64,000 nt of DNA, taken from Clarkia xantiana subsp. parviflora (lineage: Eukaryota > Streptophyta > Magnoliopsida > Myrtales > Onagraceae). A program made the position numbers and the translations under genes. Position 1 is the stretch's first letter. Every line of letters begins with the position of its first letter. A model generated the notes under the pieces. It was not told the origin of the DNA. It worked only from the letters and a program-made list of their open reading frames with translations, and made no database searches. This document shows positions 33,945 to 50,520 of this stretch, piece after piece. Where the stretch lies: NCBI GenBank assembly GCA_036873135.1, contig JAPTYO010000010.1, forward strand, positions 22,623,772-22,687,771. Direction: 5' to 3'.

Positions 33945-34727
33945 TCTATATATATTATAAATTCTGAAGGAAATATAATAATAGAGTGAACGTGGAGCTG
34001 GAGATTTTATTTTTTAAATGTATTATAACAATTGAGCAAAGAGTTTTGTAGTCATTAACTCCATAGCATTGATTGCACTAGGGAGGTGAGGGTTTTTAAG
34101 TTGCAATTAGTCACAATTAAAATTTCGTTGATTTCGAACCGTTCAAGATTCAATGTATACAATTAATCGCAATTAAAATTTTGGACCGTTCAAGATTCAA
34201 TGTACGCAATTAATCGCAATTAAATTTCTCTTATTTCGAACCGTTCCCTGATTTCGAACCGTTCAAGATTCAATGTATGCAATTAATCGCAATTAAAATT
34301 TCGAACCGTTCAAGATTCAATGTATGTAATTAATCGAAATTAAAATTGCACTGATTTTTAACAAACACTTGACGCGGAGCCGGCGAACAAGATACCAAGT
34401 GGTACGGCCGGCTGACAGTCTCAGTGGCAGAGCCATCTCCATCTACAGCGAGATATTGTGGTCATTGAAGCCATATATGTTGAAGAACAGACGCGTGACA
34501 CGAATCCGACGACCAAAGGTAGCATGTGGTACTAACATCTAAAATTTATTTATGAATTTGCACAATGGTATTTTATGATTCAAAATTTTCAGTCTTTCGT
34601 TTACTTTTTCAAATTTAGACTGATATTTTATTTAAAAATAGTGTTTCAACATATTATAAATAGTCAGTATAAATTTTATCGAATATTAGTTCGTAAATTA
34701 TTCATATTTGGTGCGTGGAAAATGTAA
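33945..34727 (+). mobile_element. Non-autonomous Helitron, copy 1 (3' hairpin lost)
   Basis: Starts TCTATATATATTATAAATTC after an A, as in copies 2 and 3. The interior matches copy 2 throughout, with repeated GTTCAAGATTCAATGTA and TTAATCGCAATTAAA words and a GCTGACAGTCTCAGTGGCAG segment. At the 3' end, copy 2's hairpin is reduced to GTGCGTGGAAAATG and no CTAG follows, so this copy is decayed. Confidence 0.7.
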
Positions 34728-35828
34728 TAAGTTTATGTAAAGTCAAACTCAGAGATTGAAGACACCAAAGACAAAGTGGGATGACTTTCCCAAAATAGCA
34801 AAAAATATATGTTTGGTTTTAGATATCTTTTGGCAATATTTGGTTTTAGATATAGACATACCCGAAATAAATAAATAAAATAGATTTAGTTTTCCTAAAA
34901 ATATTTTTTTTATGTGAAGATGATATTAATTAAATTACAATTACTTGAACTAGATAACTTTTTTTTTTTTTTTTTTCAATCTTAGAACTCGATAACTTTG
35001 TTTTGTAAGTTGTGTATAACTCTATTTTATACTACATAAAAATGTGAAATTTAATCATATAACAAGAGAAATACTATTTAAATATAATAGAATAAATTAT
35101 TTCTTTTTTGGACCAAATAAGAATAATGGGTTTAATAAATTAACGAAGACAGACATCGTTCGAGAAGTTTAAATGTAAGAAGAGAAAAAAAGTGTAAAGA
35201 ATTAATAAATTGAGCTCAATTATTTGGAGCAAGTCGCTGTGGCCAATTCTGTTATGTCTGCCCTTGTTTCATATACTTGATTGATTCTTTTTTCTTCTTC
35301 CCTCTTTGGGTTGGTCTTGTAGCTGCCCTTATTTCATTCATTCTTCTCTCTATGGTTGGGTCACGTATTCTTTCCTATTCATATTATTATTACTTTTATG
35401 TGGGTGGTCTTATACTTGGACATAAATTGTACTTGTAGCATACTTACTCCAAACGCATCAAGTCAGCCTTTATTATATTTTTTACTGTAAGGTAGTCCTA
35501 TACTAGAGACCATAAAAAAATAACGTCGGTAATATACTAATTAAATCTAAGTACACATTACGTCAACTGTGAGAAAAAGTGTTCATATTATTTCATTTCC
35601 AAAATCCGAACAGTGTTTAAACACTTAATTTCTTAATTAATAGATGACGTGTTGAATATCATATTACCTAATTTCCTATTGTCGTGTTTCCCGCTATATA
35701 TATATATAATCCCCCGCTAGTGCGTGCATGCTTTCCACCACACCACACCATACATTAATTCATTAATTCCCTCTCTTAATTATATATTTCTCTCTAGCTA
35801 GCTAGAGCTAGCTAATCACCGAGCTTCC
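34728..35828. other. 5' flank of the GDSL gene
   Basis: AT-rich intergenic DNA. A TATATATATATAA stretch (about 35695-35709) some 120-130 bp before the ATG may be the TATA region; a CT-rich leader with CTAGCTAGCTAG follows. Confidence 0.4.
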
Positions 35829-36091
35829 ATGGCGGCCATTACATCCTTGTTATTCTCACTACTCTCGATTCTTCTCATCGCCTCCGTAAACTACCGCAGC
35901 ATTGAAGCCGCGTCGCTCACTCCGAAGCTGTTTGTGTTTGGAGACTCCTATGCCGACACCGGAAACGGCGCCATATCAGCCGCAAGCTCCTGGAAAGTTC
36001 CCTACGGCATCACCTTCCCTCAGAAACCAGCTGGCCGTTTCTCCGACGGCCGTGTCTTCACTGACTTACTAGGTAAGTGCTTTCTCACACC

Positions 36092-36125
<34 letters not shown>

Positions 36126-38763
36126 CCTAGCTAGCTTTTTCTTCGAGATTAATTCCACGTAAAGCTGCTGCACCAGCTAACTAACACTGAATAAAACGGC
36201 ACTTTTCCTCTTTAATAATTGTGATGATATTGGTACAGAAGAGAATAATTATGAGGTATTTACAGCTTAGTTTAAGAGTATGCAACTAGAATTAATTGAG
36301 ATGACATAACTTTTTAATTATGTTAAGAGTTGATATGACTATCGGTACTACATAAGTTGGTTGTATACTAATTGTGGTGAAAAAAAAACGTAAAACGTGA
36401 TGGCCTTTCGACACTAATTAAGTATGTGTTAGAGCCTCATATAATGGTCTTGCAATTTTACGAAGACCTTTTTTTTTTTTTTTTTTTTTAACAACCGTTC
36501 AGGCCTGGTTACTACGACCCTAAAGAATTAGTAGATCTATTTTACCAAAAATGGGAATGTGCTAAGGTTATAAACTTATAATCTATAATTTGATGATTGA
36601 ACAATTTCATATTTATATATAAGTTCATTACGTTCCGGGACTTATATATACATTACCGTTATGAGACGCGGTCATTCAAGCGTATTTAAATAGATACTAT
36701 ATATATTAATTAACATATGAATTTCGGTATCATTACATTCCACTTAAGATTAGAATAAGTTAAAAAAAAATCTAAACATAACCTATAATCACCCTTACTA
36801 AGTCTTTAAAAAAAGTCACTAGTTATTACTAGTACATCACATTTTTCAAGTTTAAAAAAAAAAAAAAAAAAAAAAAAACATGAATCTTGAACGGTTCGAT
36901 CAGCGAAATTTTAATTACTATTAATTGAAACTTAAAAACCCTCAGCTCCCTGGTGTAATCAATGCTAGTGAGTTAATGACTACAAAACTCTAAGCTCAAT
37001 TGTCATAAATATATCGATTAACGTAAAAAAACAAAATCTCCAGCTCCACATTCACTATGTTATTATCTTTCCTTCAGAATTTATAATATATATAGATTCA
37101 ATTGAAAAATGTCAAAATTATCAACTTTCATTTTTTAGAATTTTTTTTTTGCCATGAATGAGTTAATAGTGTAGTCTAGGTTCATCTCGTTGTTTCGTGA
37201 TGTTCGTTTCCTCTGCTTACGGTTTAAATTTTTTCCGACCGGACTTAATGAAAAATCAACGCATACACCGATTCTTTGAACATAGCTCCACTAGCATCAT
37301 AGTATAGTAAAAAAACCTACCCGTTAAACACACGTCTTATACGGTCGTATTAATGGAACACTTGATACATATAAATAACGGAACACTTGAAACACAAGTG
37401 TGTGAAACGTGACATCAAACTAACCAAAATGCGTTGGTTAGTTTGATGTCACGTTAAGAGACGCCTAGTGTTTAACACGAAACAAAGAAAACATTTTAAC
37501 AAAAAAACGACAAAAGTTTAGGTGGAACTAATCTTGTCTCTCTTTATTCTACGAATACACAATTGGTTAATTATAGCAAGTGTAGCAATAAAATACACTT
37601 TCAGCTAGCATATATTTGTTGATGGTAAAAAGCTAACTTCGTAACGTCACTTTTCGATTGGTCGCAGCAAAGCACCTCGGCCTCAAAACCCCGGTGGCGT
37701 ACCGATGGAGGAAGATCGCAGCCGCCACTGCAAAGAAATACGGACTGAACTTCGCGACGGGCGGGTCGGGAGTGTTCGATACCGTGTTGGTCTCCGGACC
37801 CAACATGACCACCCAAATCGACCAATTTGAGAGCCTTATCAGTGAGGGCTCTCTCTACACCGAAACCGACGTAAACTCCTCCCTTGCCCTAGTTGCACTC
37901 TCCGGCAATGACTACTCGTCTTTCCTGGCCACAAACGGCTCCGTTCAGGATCTGCCGTTGTTTATAACTCAGGTGACGTGGAATTTTTAGACGGATCACT
38001 CACAATTTTCGTAAGGTGATAGGTGAAGTTGTGGTTTAATCCGTATGAAACATTTTAAATCTGCGCATTCTAATATATATATATATATATATATATGCGA
38101 TCACTACTAGCTAGAAAAATGGATATTAATACTAAATTATTCTTAGTGAAAGGTGTGAATTCTTGTCGCTAAAAGCCTTTTTTTGTGGTAGTCAATGTGA
38201 AAATTTTGAACGGGCTATTTGACCAACTAAATAAAACCGAAAGGTAATATATGAATGCGTGATTTAACGTTTATACTTTTCAACAGGTGGTGACCCAACT
38301 AGCTACCAACATAAAGAGGATCAAGGCTTTCGGGGTGAGGAAAGTAGCGGTTTCAGCGCTTCAGCCATTAGGGTGCATTCCCCAGATCACGTACCCGAAC
38401 AGCTACAAGCAGTGCAACTCAACGTTCAACGAGCTGGTTGAGTACCATAATCAACTTCTGCGGGTTGCGGTCGATAAATTTAACAATGAAACGGGTTCTT
38501 CGAGTTCGGTTATCCTCGATTTTTACAGTGCATTCACTGGTGTGATCGAAAGTAAGGGAAAGTCGACGTTTGAGAATCCGTTGGTGCCGTGTTGCGCGGG
38601 TGTAACCGCGGATTATAGTTGCGGAAACGTGGATGGTGAGACTGCGGAGGTGAAGTATACGGTGTGTTCGAACCCTAAGAAGGCGTTCTTTTGGGACGGG
38701 ACGCATCCGACCCAGCAGGGCTGGCTAGCCGTGTTCTCTGCTCTGAACCTACAAGTTGTTTGA
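35829..38763 (+). CDS. GDSL esterase/lipase, three exons (341 residues)
   Basis: Exons 35829-36072, 37668-37972 and 38287-38763; both introns are GT-AG and the joined frame is 342 codons with the stop. Residues 1-28 look like a signal peptide. Block I is KLFVFGDSYADTGN with nucleophile Ser40; oxyanion Gly is in ATGGSG (about 114) and Asn162 in LSGNDYSS; block V is WDGTHPTQQGW with Asp320 and His323. All four SGNH residues are present and the length is usual for the plant family. PYGITFPQKPAGRFSDGRVF places it near the Arabidopsis At5g03610-like subgroup, by recall. Such enzymes hydrolyse ester bonds of lipids or wall esters; the substrate here is unknown. Intron 1 (1.6 kb) holds a Helitron fragment, poly-T tracts and a TA run. 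It appears intact. Confidence 0.92.
36877..37096 (-). mobile_element. Helitron family copy 3, truncated, in GDSL intron 1
   Basis: Read on the minus strand it starts at 37096 with the same TCTATATATATTATAAATTC terminus after an A and follows copy 1 for about 220 bp to the GTTCAAGATTCA word, then ends at a poly-A/T tract. The 3' half is missing. Confidence 0.65.
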
Positions 38764-39909
38764 GTTTGAATCGTTCAGTTTCTTCATTCATTTGTATTAG
38801 CCACCTTAATTCTTCTGTTATTATATTTTTAAAAAATAAGTGCAACTATGTAAAAGTATATGTGTGTGAAAGAGAAAATAAGTAGTCTCTTGGAAGAGAA
38901 ACTAGACCAAACCAATTAAATTTTGACAATTAATCTTTAGTGAACAAATAATTTACAACTATACAGAGAATATAGAAAGAAAGAAAACTTCTATTTGTAG
39001 ATTATTTACTTTCTTAGATTGTAAGTTATGATGATTATCTCAATTTTATCCTTAAATTATACTGTTGATTTTATTTTTAAAAATACCAAACAATACCTAA
39101 ATTTATTAAAAAGTCAGAAGAAATATTTAGAATAGTTAGATGCTGAAAAAAAATAATGAAATTTTATTTTTTCTTAAAGAAAAAACCTAATATTTAGGGT
39201 TTTTATTTTATAAAAAATATATATCATCAAAAAAATTATTTTTAAATTTATAATTGCATTTTTAAATTGGGTTATCTATTTTTTTTTTTAGAATAAAAAA
39301 CTAATTTTAACTAAAAGATAACTTATTGACTTTATAATTTGTATAGCCTATATAAAATTTATAGTACTCCGCATCAGGTAATGGATTTGGAAAGAATTGC
39401 ATATTTGGTATTTATTAAATAATATATAATCCATTTACATAAATTTTGGTAACAACTAACAAGTCCAACCTCCTTAATTTGTAACAAAAAATATAATTTC
39501 CAACTAATAATTTTTTATTTCTGTAAGATAAAGTATTTGTTTAGCTATTTTTAGGAAAAAAAATTCTCCCAAAATATCAATATTTTTAAAACCAAATACA
39601 GAATAATAAATGTGTTAACATAATATATTTAAATCTAATGTTTACTTATTAATTCCAAACATTTAAAACTAAAGAAACTAGATATGCTTTTTTCCGCCCT
39701 TGCCATAGGAAAAGGAAATAATTTGCTATAAATGTATATATATTCTACAGAAGGAATTCTTTGTGTGGTTTACCTAAAATGGTTGGCTAAGACTAAATCA
39801 CTAATGCACCCCATGCATACACGTATATATAAATATATTCATACACAGCTTCTTGAGTCTCTTCCCTTACATCAACCCCTTTTCACTGAGATCGCTGCAA
39901 GGAAGCACC
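38764..39909. other. Intergenic DNA between GDSL and thaumatin-like genes
   Basis: AT-rich. Near its right end a TATATAAATA box (about 39826-39835) lies about 75-85 bp before the thaumatin-like ATG. No other feature seen. Confidence 0.45.
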
Positions 39910-41036
39910 ATGCAAACTGGAATGGCGCTGTATCCTACTCTTCTTTTGCCTTTCATCTTCCTCGCCAGTAAGAAAAGTCGTTTATGTATTTTTTGATTTA
40001 AAATGTTGATATTTAATGTCTTACTACCATCAAATTAGTTTGATATTTATTTTTTTCCGATTGATTTGGTTGTTAAAATTGGAACAATTACCACCTTCAA
40101 CTTTTAATAGTATTTTTTATCCTAAAAAATGTAACCACTTTTAATTTAGCCCTTTAAAATCTGATAATTGCCTCCTAACTTTTTTCAAATTGAATGTTTG
40201 ACATAACTCAATTCTTACCGAACATTAACATTATAAATCTGCAACGATTAGCAGTATAACTTATCGATGAGATTGTTTTTAGTTTTAACTATTTTCTTTA
40301 ATACGGAATTATATATTATATTGAGATCCTTTGTTTGTGTTTTTTTTTTCAAGCGATCGAAGCAGTGGTACTCACCGTACGAAACAACTGCCCCGCCACG
40401 ATCTGGCCAGCAACCCTAACTGGAGCCGGACGCGACCAGCTGTCTGACACCGGGTTCGAGCTGGGTCCCGGTGGCTTGAAAACCATAGACGTCCCAAGCC
40501 AGTGGTCGGGCCGTTTGTGGGCCCGGACGCAGTGCACCACTGACGCCACCGGAAGGTTCCAGTGCCAGACCGGAGACTGTGCCTCCGGGAAACTCCAATG
40601 CGGCGGCGCTGGCGGAATCCCACCGGCGTCGCTCGCCGAGATCACCCTCACAGGTTACGGAGGACTAGATTTCTACGACATCAGTCTTGTCGACGGCTTC
40701 AACCTGCCTGTGTCGATGGCCCCAAACGGTGGTGGGTCCGGGAACTGCACGGCGGTCAGCTGCTCCGGCGATCTAAACAGCGTCTGCCCGCCCGAGTTAT
40801 CGCTGACGGGGAAAGACAGCGGCGTTGTGGGGTGCAGGAGCGCGTGTGAGGCACTACGGAGTCCGCAATATTGCTGTAGCGGAGCGTACGGATCACCCGC
40901 CACGTGTCCTCCGACGGCGTACTCTATGATCTTCAAGCAACAGTGTCCTCAGGCCTATAGTTACGCATATGACGACAGCACCAGCACTTTCACTTGCAGG
41001 AGCGGCGGTGATTACGTCATCACATTCTGTCCCTAA
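39910..41036 (+). CDS. Thaumatin-like protein (PR-5 family), two exons
   Basis: Exons 39910-39967 and 40354-41036; the intron is GT-AG and the joined frame encodes 246 residues. Residues 1-23 (MALYPTLLLPFIFLATIEA region) form a signal peptide. The mature part starts VVLTVRNNCPATIWPA and has 16 cysteines, the number that makes eight disulfides in this family. The thaumatin signature GRFQCQTGDCASGKLQC is exact. Acidic-cleft residues are seen as Arg in RLWARTQC, Glu in SLAEITL and Asp in FYDISLVDGFN. Family members are secreted, many bind or cleave beta-1,3-glucans and are induced in defence or development; activity here is inferred. AATAAA at 41155-41160 is a likely poly(A) signal. No break is seen. 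Confidence 0.93.
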
Positions 41037-41417
41037 AATTGATTGTTTTAGAATGTTCGATTAAGTAGAGTATCGAACAGCTCGGAAGATGTGGGTTGAT
41101 TAGATTATTTTGCGAGGGTTTAGTTCTAGAGTAGGTTCGTATTTATCTTCCTTGAATAAATGTAATCCCAAAAACGAGTTAGATTTAGGATTTATAATTG
41201 CTAATTTTAGTGGATGTATTCTTGGCATTGATATATTGGGATAGGGTTTGGGCTGAAATGGATCGGAATTGAACTAGAATTGATTTGTTAATACGAATTT
41301 GGAATTGATTTGTTCAAATAAGTTCGGAAACTTATTTGTTTAAATCAGTTTGGAATTGATTTTCAATCGATTTAGAATTCTTTTTTCTTGCAACCCGATG
41401 GTACCGAACCAGTCCAA
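41037..41417. other. 3' flank of the thaumatin-like gene
   Basis: Contains AATAAA (41155-41160) and several GGAATTGATTTG-like short repeats (about 41265-41380). Ends at the Helitron. Confidence 0.55.
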
Positions 41418-42172
41418 TCTATATCTATTATAAATTTATACATTCTGAAGGAAAGATAATACAGAGTGAATGTGTGGAGTTGATGATTTTATTTTTTATG
41501 TTAATCGATGCATTTATGACAATTGAGCTAAGGGTTTTGTAGTCATTAACTTTATAGCATTGATTGCACCAAGGAGCCGATGGTTTTTAAGTTGCAATTA
41601 ATCGCAAATAAAATTTCGTCGATTTCAGACCGTTCAAGATTCGATGTATATAATTAATCGCAATTAAAATTTCAGATCATTCAAGATTTAATGTATGCAA
41701 TTAGTCGCAAATAAAATTTCGGACCATTCAAGATTCAATGTATGTAATTAATCGAATTTACAATTTCACCGATTTTTAACAGACGTTTGACGCTGAGCTG
41801 GCGAACGAAGATACCAGGCGGTACTGGCAGCTGACAGTCTCAGTAGCAGAGCCATCTCTATCTCCGGCGATATATTGTCAGTGGTCATCGAAGCCATATC
41901 TGTTGAAGAACAGATGCGTGACACAGATCCGACGACCAAATGTAGCATGCGGTACGAACATCTAAAATTTATTTGTAAATTTGCGCAATGGTATTTTATG
42001 GTTCAAAATTTTCAGTCTTTCGTTTACTTTTTCAAATATTAGACTGATATTTGATTTAAATATAGTGTTTCAACATATTACAAATAGTCAGTATAAATTT
42101 TATCAAATGTTAGTTTGTTAATTATACATATTTGGTAAGTCACCCCGCGCGATGCGCGGAAAATACACCTAG
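41418..42172 (+). mobile_element. Non-autonomous Helitron with canonical 3' end, copy 2
   Basis: 755 bp inserted between A (41417) and T (42173). The 5' end is TCTATATCTATTATAAATTT. The 3' end has a perfect 6-bp stem hairpin CCGCGC-GAT-GCGCGG (42145-42159), nine bases, then CTAG (42169-42172). These are the standard Helitron signatures: 5' TC, subterminal hairpin, CTRR, A/T target, no duplication. No Rep/helicase coding. The interior is shared with copy 1. Confidence 0.88.
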
Positions 42173-42327
42173 TATGTTGTAAATTTAGAGGGCATTTCAT
42201 TCCATAAATAATGAGAAGCATATTTATTTATGCACAAACTGAGACTTTTTTTTTTTTTTTCGAAAATGGAAATATCATTACACATTTTTTTGTCTAAAAA
42301 TGTAGAACGCCTAAAGTTAAGGCTTAA

Positions 42328-42745
42328 GAACATCCACAATTGATTTTACTTAAATTGTATTTTTTTTAAAAAAATATCTTGTAGACATTTATGTACATTT
42401 AAGTAATACGTAAAGTTAAGACACACATAAATAATATTTGCTCTACAATTGTTTTACTTAAATAAATTTTATCATTATGGCAAAAAAAAAATTATTATTA
42501 AATTTCCCAACAACCGCCAATAAGAAATTAGAATTAATTATAAAATGAATTAATTTATAATAAAAAATTTGTTATGTAATACATAGTGCATTCCTTAAAT
42601 TTAAGGAATGAGTTATGTAAAACTAGGTGAGTTCCACATTTAAGGAAAACTATGTAAAACCATTGTAGAGTACTTTTTACATTTTGCAAAAAAGTATGTA
42701 AAACCTATATTTAAGTAATATTATGTAATATCATTGTTGATGTTC
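42328..42745. mobile_element. Small MITE with imperfect inverted ends
   Basis: GAACATCCACAATTGATTTT at 42328 is mirrored by GAACATCAACAATGATATTA read inward from 42745. The interior is AT-rich with repeated TACTTAAA/TTTAAGTA words. The family and target duplication could not be fixed. Confidence 0.5.
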
Positions 42746-42829
42746 GATAATTACCTACAATATTTCCATTAACTTAGTCCTGGTTTACATTTGCTAATTA
42801 AGTCCGCCCAAAAACATTATTATAATTAT

Positions 42830-43615
42830 TGCATGGTTATCTAGTGGTTAAGATGATTTATTTTTCGGTTAACAGGTCTTTTGGTGCATGATGTTTGACC
42901 ATTTTTGGGTTTTGGTCCATGGTGTTTTTTTCCCTAGTTTTGGTACCATATGTTTGCAGATTTTTTCTAGTTTTGGTCCAACCGTTACATTCCGTCCATT
43001 TTTTGACATGTACAAGTCACGTGATCCACCCTAAACTTTCAATTTTGTTCAATTTAGTCCCTCTAATACTTTCCTAACCTTTTTTTGTTTAATTTAGTCC
43101 CGAAGTTTCAAAAATTCAATTGGACCTATTGTCCAATTGGGGTCAATATTGAAACTTCGGGACTAAATTAAACAAAAAAAAGGTTAAGAAAGTATTAGAG
43201 GGACTAAATTTAAAGTTTAGAGTGGATCACGTGATTTGAACATGTCAAAAAATGGACGGAATGTAACGGTTAGACCAAAACTAGAAAAAATCTGCAAACA
43301 TATGGTACCAAAACTAGGTAAAAAAAACATCATTGACCAAAACCTAAAAGTTGTCAAACATCATAGACCAAAAGACCCGTTAACCCTTTATTTTTATATG
43401 GTTTAGTTTTGAAGTTTCAAGTTAAAAACTTCTTAGGGGAGTCACCTTGTGACGATCTAATTAAAATATCAGGTGTTACATGGTTCACATATCACGTCAG
43501 ACATAAGAGGAAACGAGTAGAACTTGGCTTAACGAGTCAGTCTTTTGACTATACTAGATTGTTGATAATTTTACGTTAATGGGTTAGTGCATGCATTCCT
43601 TGTTCACTAAATCTG
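42830..43615 (+). mobile_element. SINE copy 2, split by a foldback element
   Basis: The A-box-like head TGGTTATCTAGTGG (42834-42847) is at the left; after the 521-bp insertion the body resumes (43396 on) with GGGGAGTCACCTTGTGACGA, a TCACGTCAGACATAAG word and a TATACTAGATTGTTG end, matching copies 1 and 3. Confidence 0.65.
42866..43386. mobile_element. 521-bp foldback element with 9-bp target duplication
   Basis: Almost the whole element is one long inverted repeat: about 250 bp from 42867 (GGTTAACAGGTCTTTTGGT) pairs with 43386 backwards (GGTTAACGGGTCTTTTGGT), with the turn near 43125. TTTATTTTT flanks it on both sides (42857-42865 and 43387-43395). A 9-bp duplication and very long TIRs fit a Mutator-like MITE. 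No coding capacity. It may produce a hairpin RNA if read through. Confidence 0.82.
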
Positions 43616-43689
43616 GTTAAAAAAAACACAGACCATGAGTAAAAGAGCCCAAACATTACATAGCTAAATTAACTTAGAGTCGCCGCTAC

Positions 43690-43915
43690 TAATCCATTGT
43701 GGTTTGGCTCAGAAGTCGCAAGTTCGAAATCCCTCGGGGATTCACTTACAATGGCTTGATTAAAGTATCAAAAGACTCGTCACGGTCACATACCGTGCAA
43801 GACATAAGAAAATGCAAGTAGAACTAGGCTTAACTGAATAACATTTTGAGTATACTAAGTTGTTGGTAGGGTCACTTTAATAGATTAATGCATGCACTGG
43901 TTGTTCACTAAATTT
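43690..43915 (+). mobile_element. SINE copy 3
   Basis: tRNA-like head with a B-box-like GTTCGAAATCC (from 43722), then GGGGATTCACTTACAATGGC, a GTGCAAGACATAAG word, AGAACTAGGCTTAACT and ATACTAAGTTGTTGGT, parallel to copies 1 and 2. Confidence 0.62.
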
Positions 43916-44366
43916 TGTAGAAAATATTTCAAACCAGATTCCGAAAATTAAATAGCGGAATTGAACTAGAGTAGGCAATATCAATTAATTCCTTTTAGTG
44001 ATAAAAAAAAAAATTATAATTATTGAGAAAAGGTAAACATACAAGTGATTCAGAAACTGAAAGGGCTCAAGGCCTCAAGAATTATGATCCAAATTATCCG
44101 CCACCAACCTCTCTAGAGCAGAAACTGTCTTGTCCATTCAGTTTCTGCACAGCAGTTATGGCACTTCTCTACATATACCCTTCCCCCAGTGATACATACT
44201 GTAAACCGTACAGAGGTTGTATAGACTACTGTATTTCTACTAATAAAAGAGTGATTATTATTATTACTATCTGTTTATCCAGGATTCAACATCCTCCATC
44301 ATTCTTGTTTACTGCAAACAAGGTCGCACAATAACCATACCAGACATGCCGTTGCAAGTACACACA
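43916..44366. other. 5' flank of the subtilase gene
   Basis: No clear TATA box. Short open frames here are not recognisable. Confidence 0.4.
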
Positions 44367-48374
<4,008 letters not shown>

Positions 48375-48495
48375 AGAGCTCTTTTTTATTTTATTTTATT
48401 ATCGACTGTAGGTTTATAGCATATATTCTTCTTCTCCGACGATATTGGGTTTGGTAATAGCAAAAAAAAGCATATCGAGAATGATAACCTGATGG

Positions 48496-50402
48496 ATAAT
48501 TCCTTCAACCGGTCGTGTCCGTCGGTCGCGAGACAAACCTCGTATGAACTATTTGGAGCAGGGATTGGATCGAAAACCAAATGTGGATGTATTGGTCGAC
48601 AACATATTAATAGGCACCCTCCCATTCTGGCGAGAGGGAGCTGTTAGCATTTGGGGATATGTGCCGCCGTAATTGGTAGCCCATTAATTATAGGTCATTA
48701 ACCTAAGTAATTAGGAATGAGTCACATTAGAAATTTTGTGCTAGGCCTAAAATCTCATGTGACAAGGGAGGCCCAAAATTAGGCCTCCCTCCTAATGGGT
48801 TCGGCGCCGACCTAGACTAAAGGAGGTGGGATTTTTAATTCATCGACGTCATAATGTTTGATTACATCGGACTGTACGTTCTATAAACTAAGTCGTAGGA
48901 GGACGCAATCCTCTGCATAAATTATGTCAAATGTGGGTCTTGTCACACGGTCACGGTCATCTTGTAGGAGAGGTGGACTTCTTCCGAAGCAAGACTGGCT
49001 AAGAACCAGTTGGGAAACTTGGTTATGCAAACGATCATTTGGTTTTGGAATAACACGATATGATCTTAGTTTTGCACTTCGCCGGTGATGAACTCTATTC
49101 GTCATTAACCACATTCTGGGCCATATGAAAGTCTGAGATAGCATCATTGACATATCCCACACCTGACGATGTTCGGGTATGCTATCGACGCGTGCTTCAT
49201 ACTACGCGTGCCACGTTCGACCACGGGGTCATGCTCGGTTGTGCTAGATAGAATCCTCGCGATTCGGACGTGCGCAAACTTCTTCACCTCGAGCGTGTGA
49301 TTGATCCCGGGTGCCTTATGAAGAGGCACCCGAAGTATCATCGTGGACTCAGAACTCATAGCTAAGGTCAGACTCAATGTTTGCTTCCCGGCGTATGAGC
49401 GCAGTGCTGAAGAAAAAGGCCAAGTTACCACGTCTTTGGAAACCAGTTGGGTTTGACTAAGGGTATGAGCAATGGGGATGATCAAGTTCACCTGTAATTC
49501 ACCGACTCTTGTATTCACTAGGTGGCCACCAACCGGATATTAGTTAAAGGTTGTGAATACTTGTGCGGATGCCCTGGAGAAGTATTCCTATGTGGAAACT
49601 GGGCAATTGGAGAATTAACAGTTGACCTAGGATACAACGCGATACAGATTTATGTTTTTAACAGGTTGATTTGAGATAGGGAATCAACGTTCCGCAGGCG
49701 CTACAACACTCCTAATAGATGAGTAGCACGAAGCCCGACGTATCCTCCGGTCGCACGGCAAACCTCGTATGAACTATTCAGAAGCAAGGGCAGGATCAGA
49801 AGAGTGGAATGTTGATGTGATTTGGACAACAATACATTAACAGGCACCATCCCATTCCGGCGAGTGGGAGCTTTTAGCATATGGAGATTGGGCGTTATAA
49901 TTAGGAGCCCATTAATATGTATATGTTACCTAAGAAATTGAGTAAATGTCACATTAGGGTAATAAGGCTTGACTCAAATCCCAATTGACATGAGAGGCCC
50001 AAATATTGGTCCTCCCTTATACATGGTCGGCCGAAACTTAGTGAAACGGGCAAAGTGGACTTTTGTCCACTTTGCTCCTCCTATAAATAAGGGGTGTAAG
50101 GGTTTTCTTAAGGGTAATTCACAATTCCTCCTAAGTGGTGATTTGAGAGAGAAAAAACCCTCCTCCCTAATACTAGTTTCGGCCAAACCATATTCCTACA
50201 CCAAGGGTGTGCCAATTTGCTTAGAGTAAAACACTCCGGAAATCCGTCCCTGCCAAGAATCGATCAGAGGATTTGCTGTGGAGACTATACCGCGTAGGAA
50301 TTCCTTAACAAGAACTTCTACGGGTTCCATTCGGTGGGTCGTGAACTCCCCTAGCAGGATCCTTGGGGACTACGAAAAGGGTTTAAGGTATGTGCACATC
50401 TT
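48496..50402 (+). mobile_element. Copia-family remnants: interior tail, LTR piece, interior, LTR
   Basis: Related to the element at 9957-17703. In order: an interior 3' end with polypurine tract (48496-48641), the start of an LTR (48642 to about 48838), an interior segment matching about 16150-17368 (48839-49871), then an LTR start mutated to TTTTAGCAT (49872) running to 50402, where it stops short of its 3' end. No pol domain remains. At least two elements contributed. It begins about 120 bp after the subtilase stop codon. Confidence 0.75.
49872..50402 (+). repeat. Truncated copia-family LTR
   Basis: About 530 bp. It has the AAAGTGGAC/GTCCACTTT hairpin (about 50052-50073) and TATAAATA (about 50082-50090). 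The last 70 bp or so expected from the 17944 LTR are missing. Confidence 0.78.
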
Positions 50403-50520
50403 GACTCGGGGGAAAATAATGGATATACACCCAATTTGAACTCATTTTAGGCTCGACTTAGTCGCCATGTCGACCCTACACACGGTTAAAAACCGAAACA
50501 TTGACCAAGGACTTAGAAAC

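Noticed and set aside
40349..40936. Long minus-strand frames opposite the thaumatin-like gene
   Set aside because: Shadows of a GC-rich coding exon; the plus frame has the full family signature and 16 cysteines.
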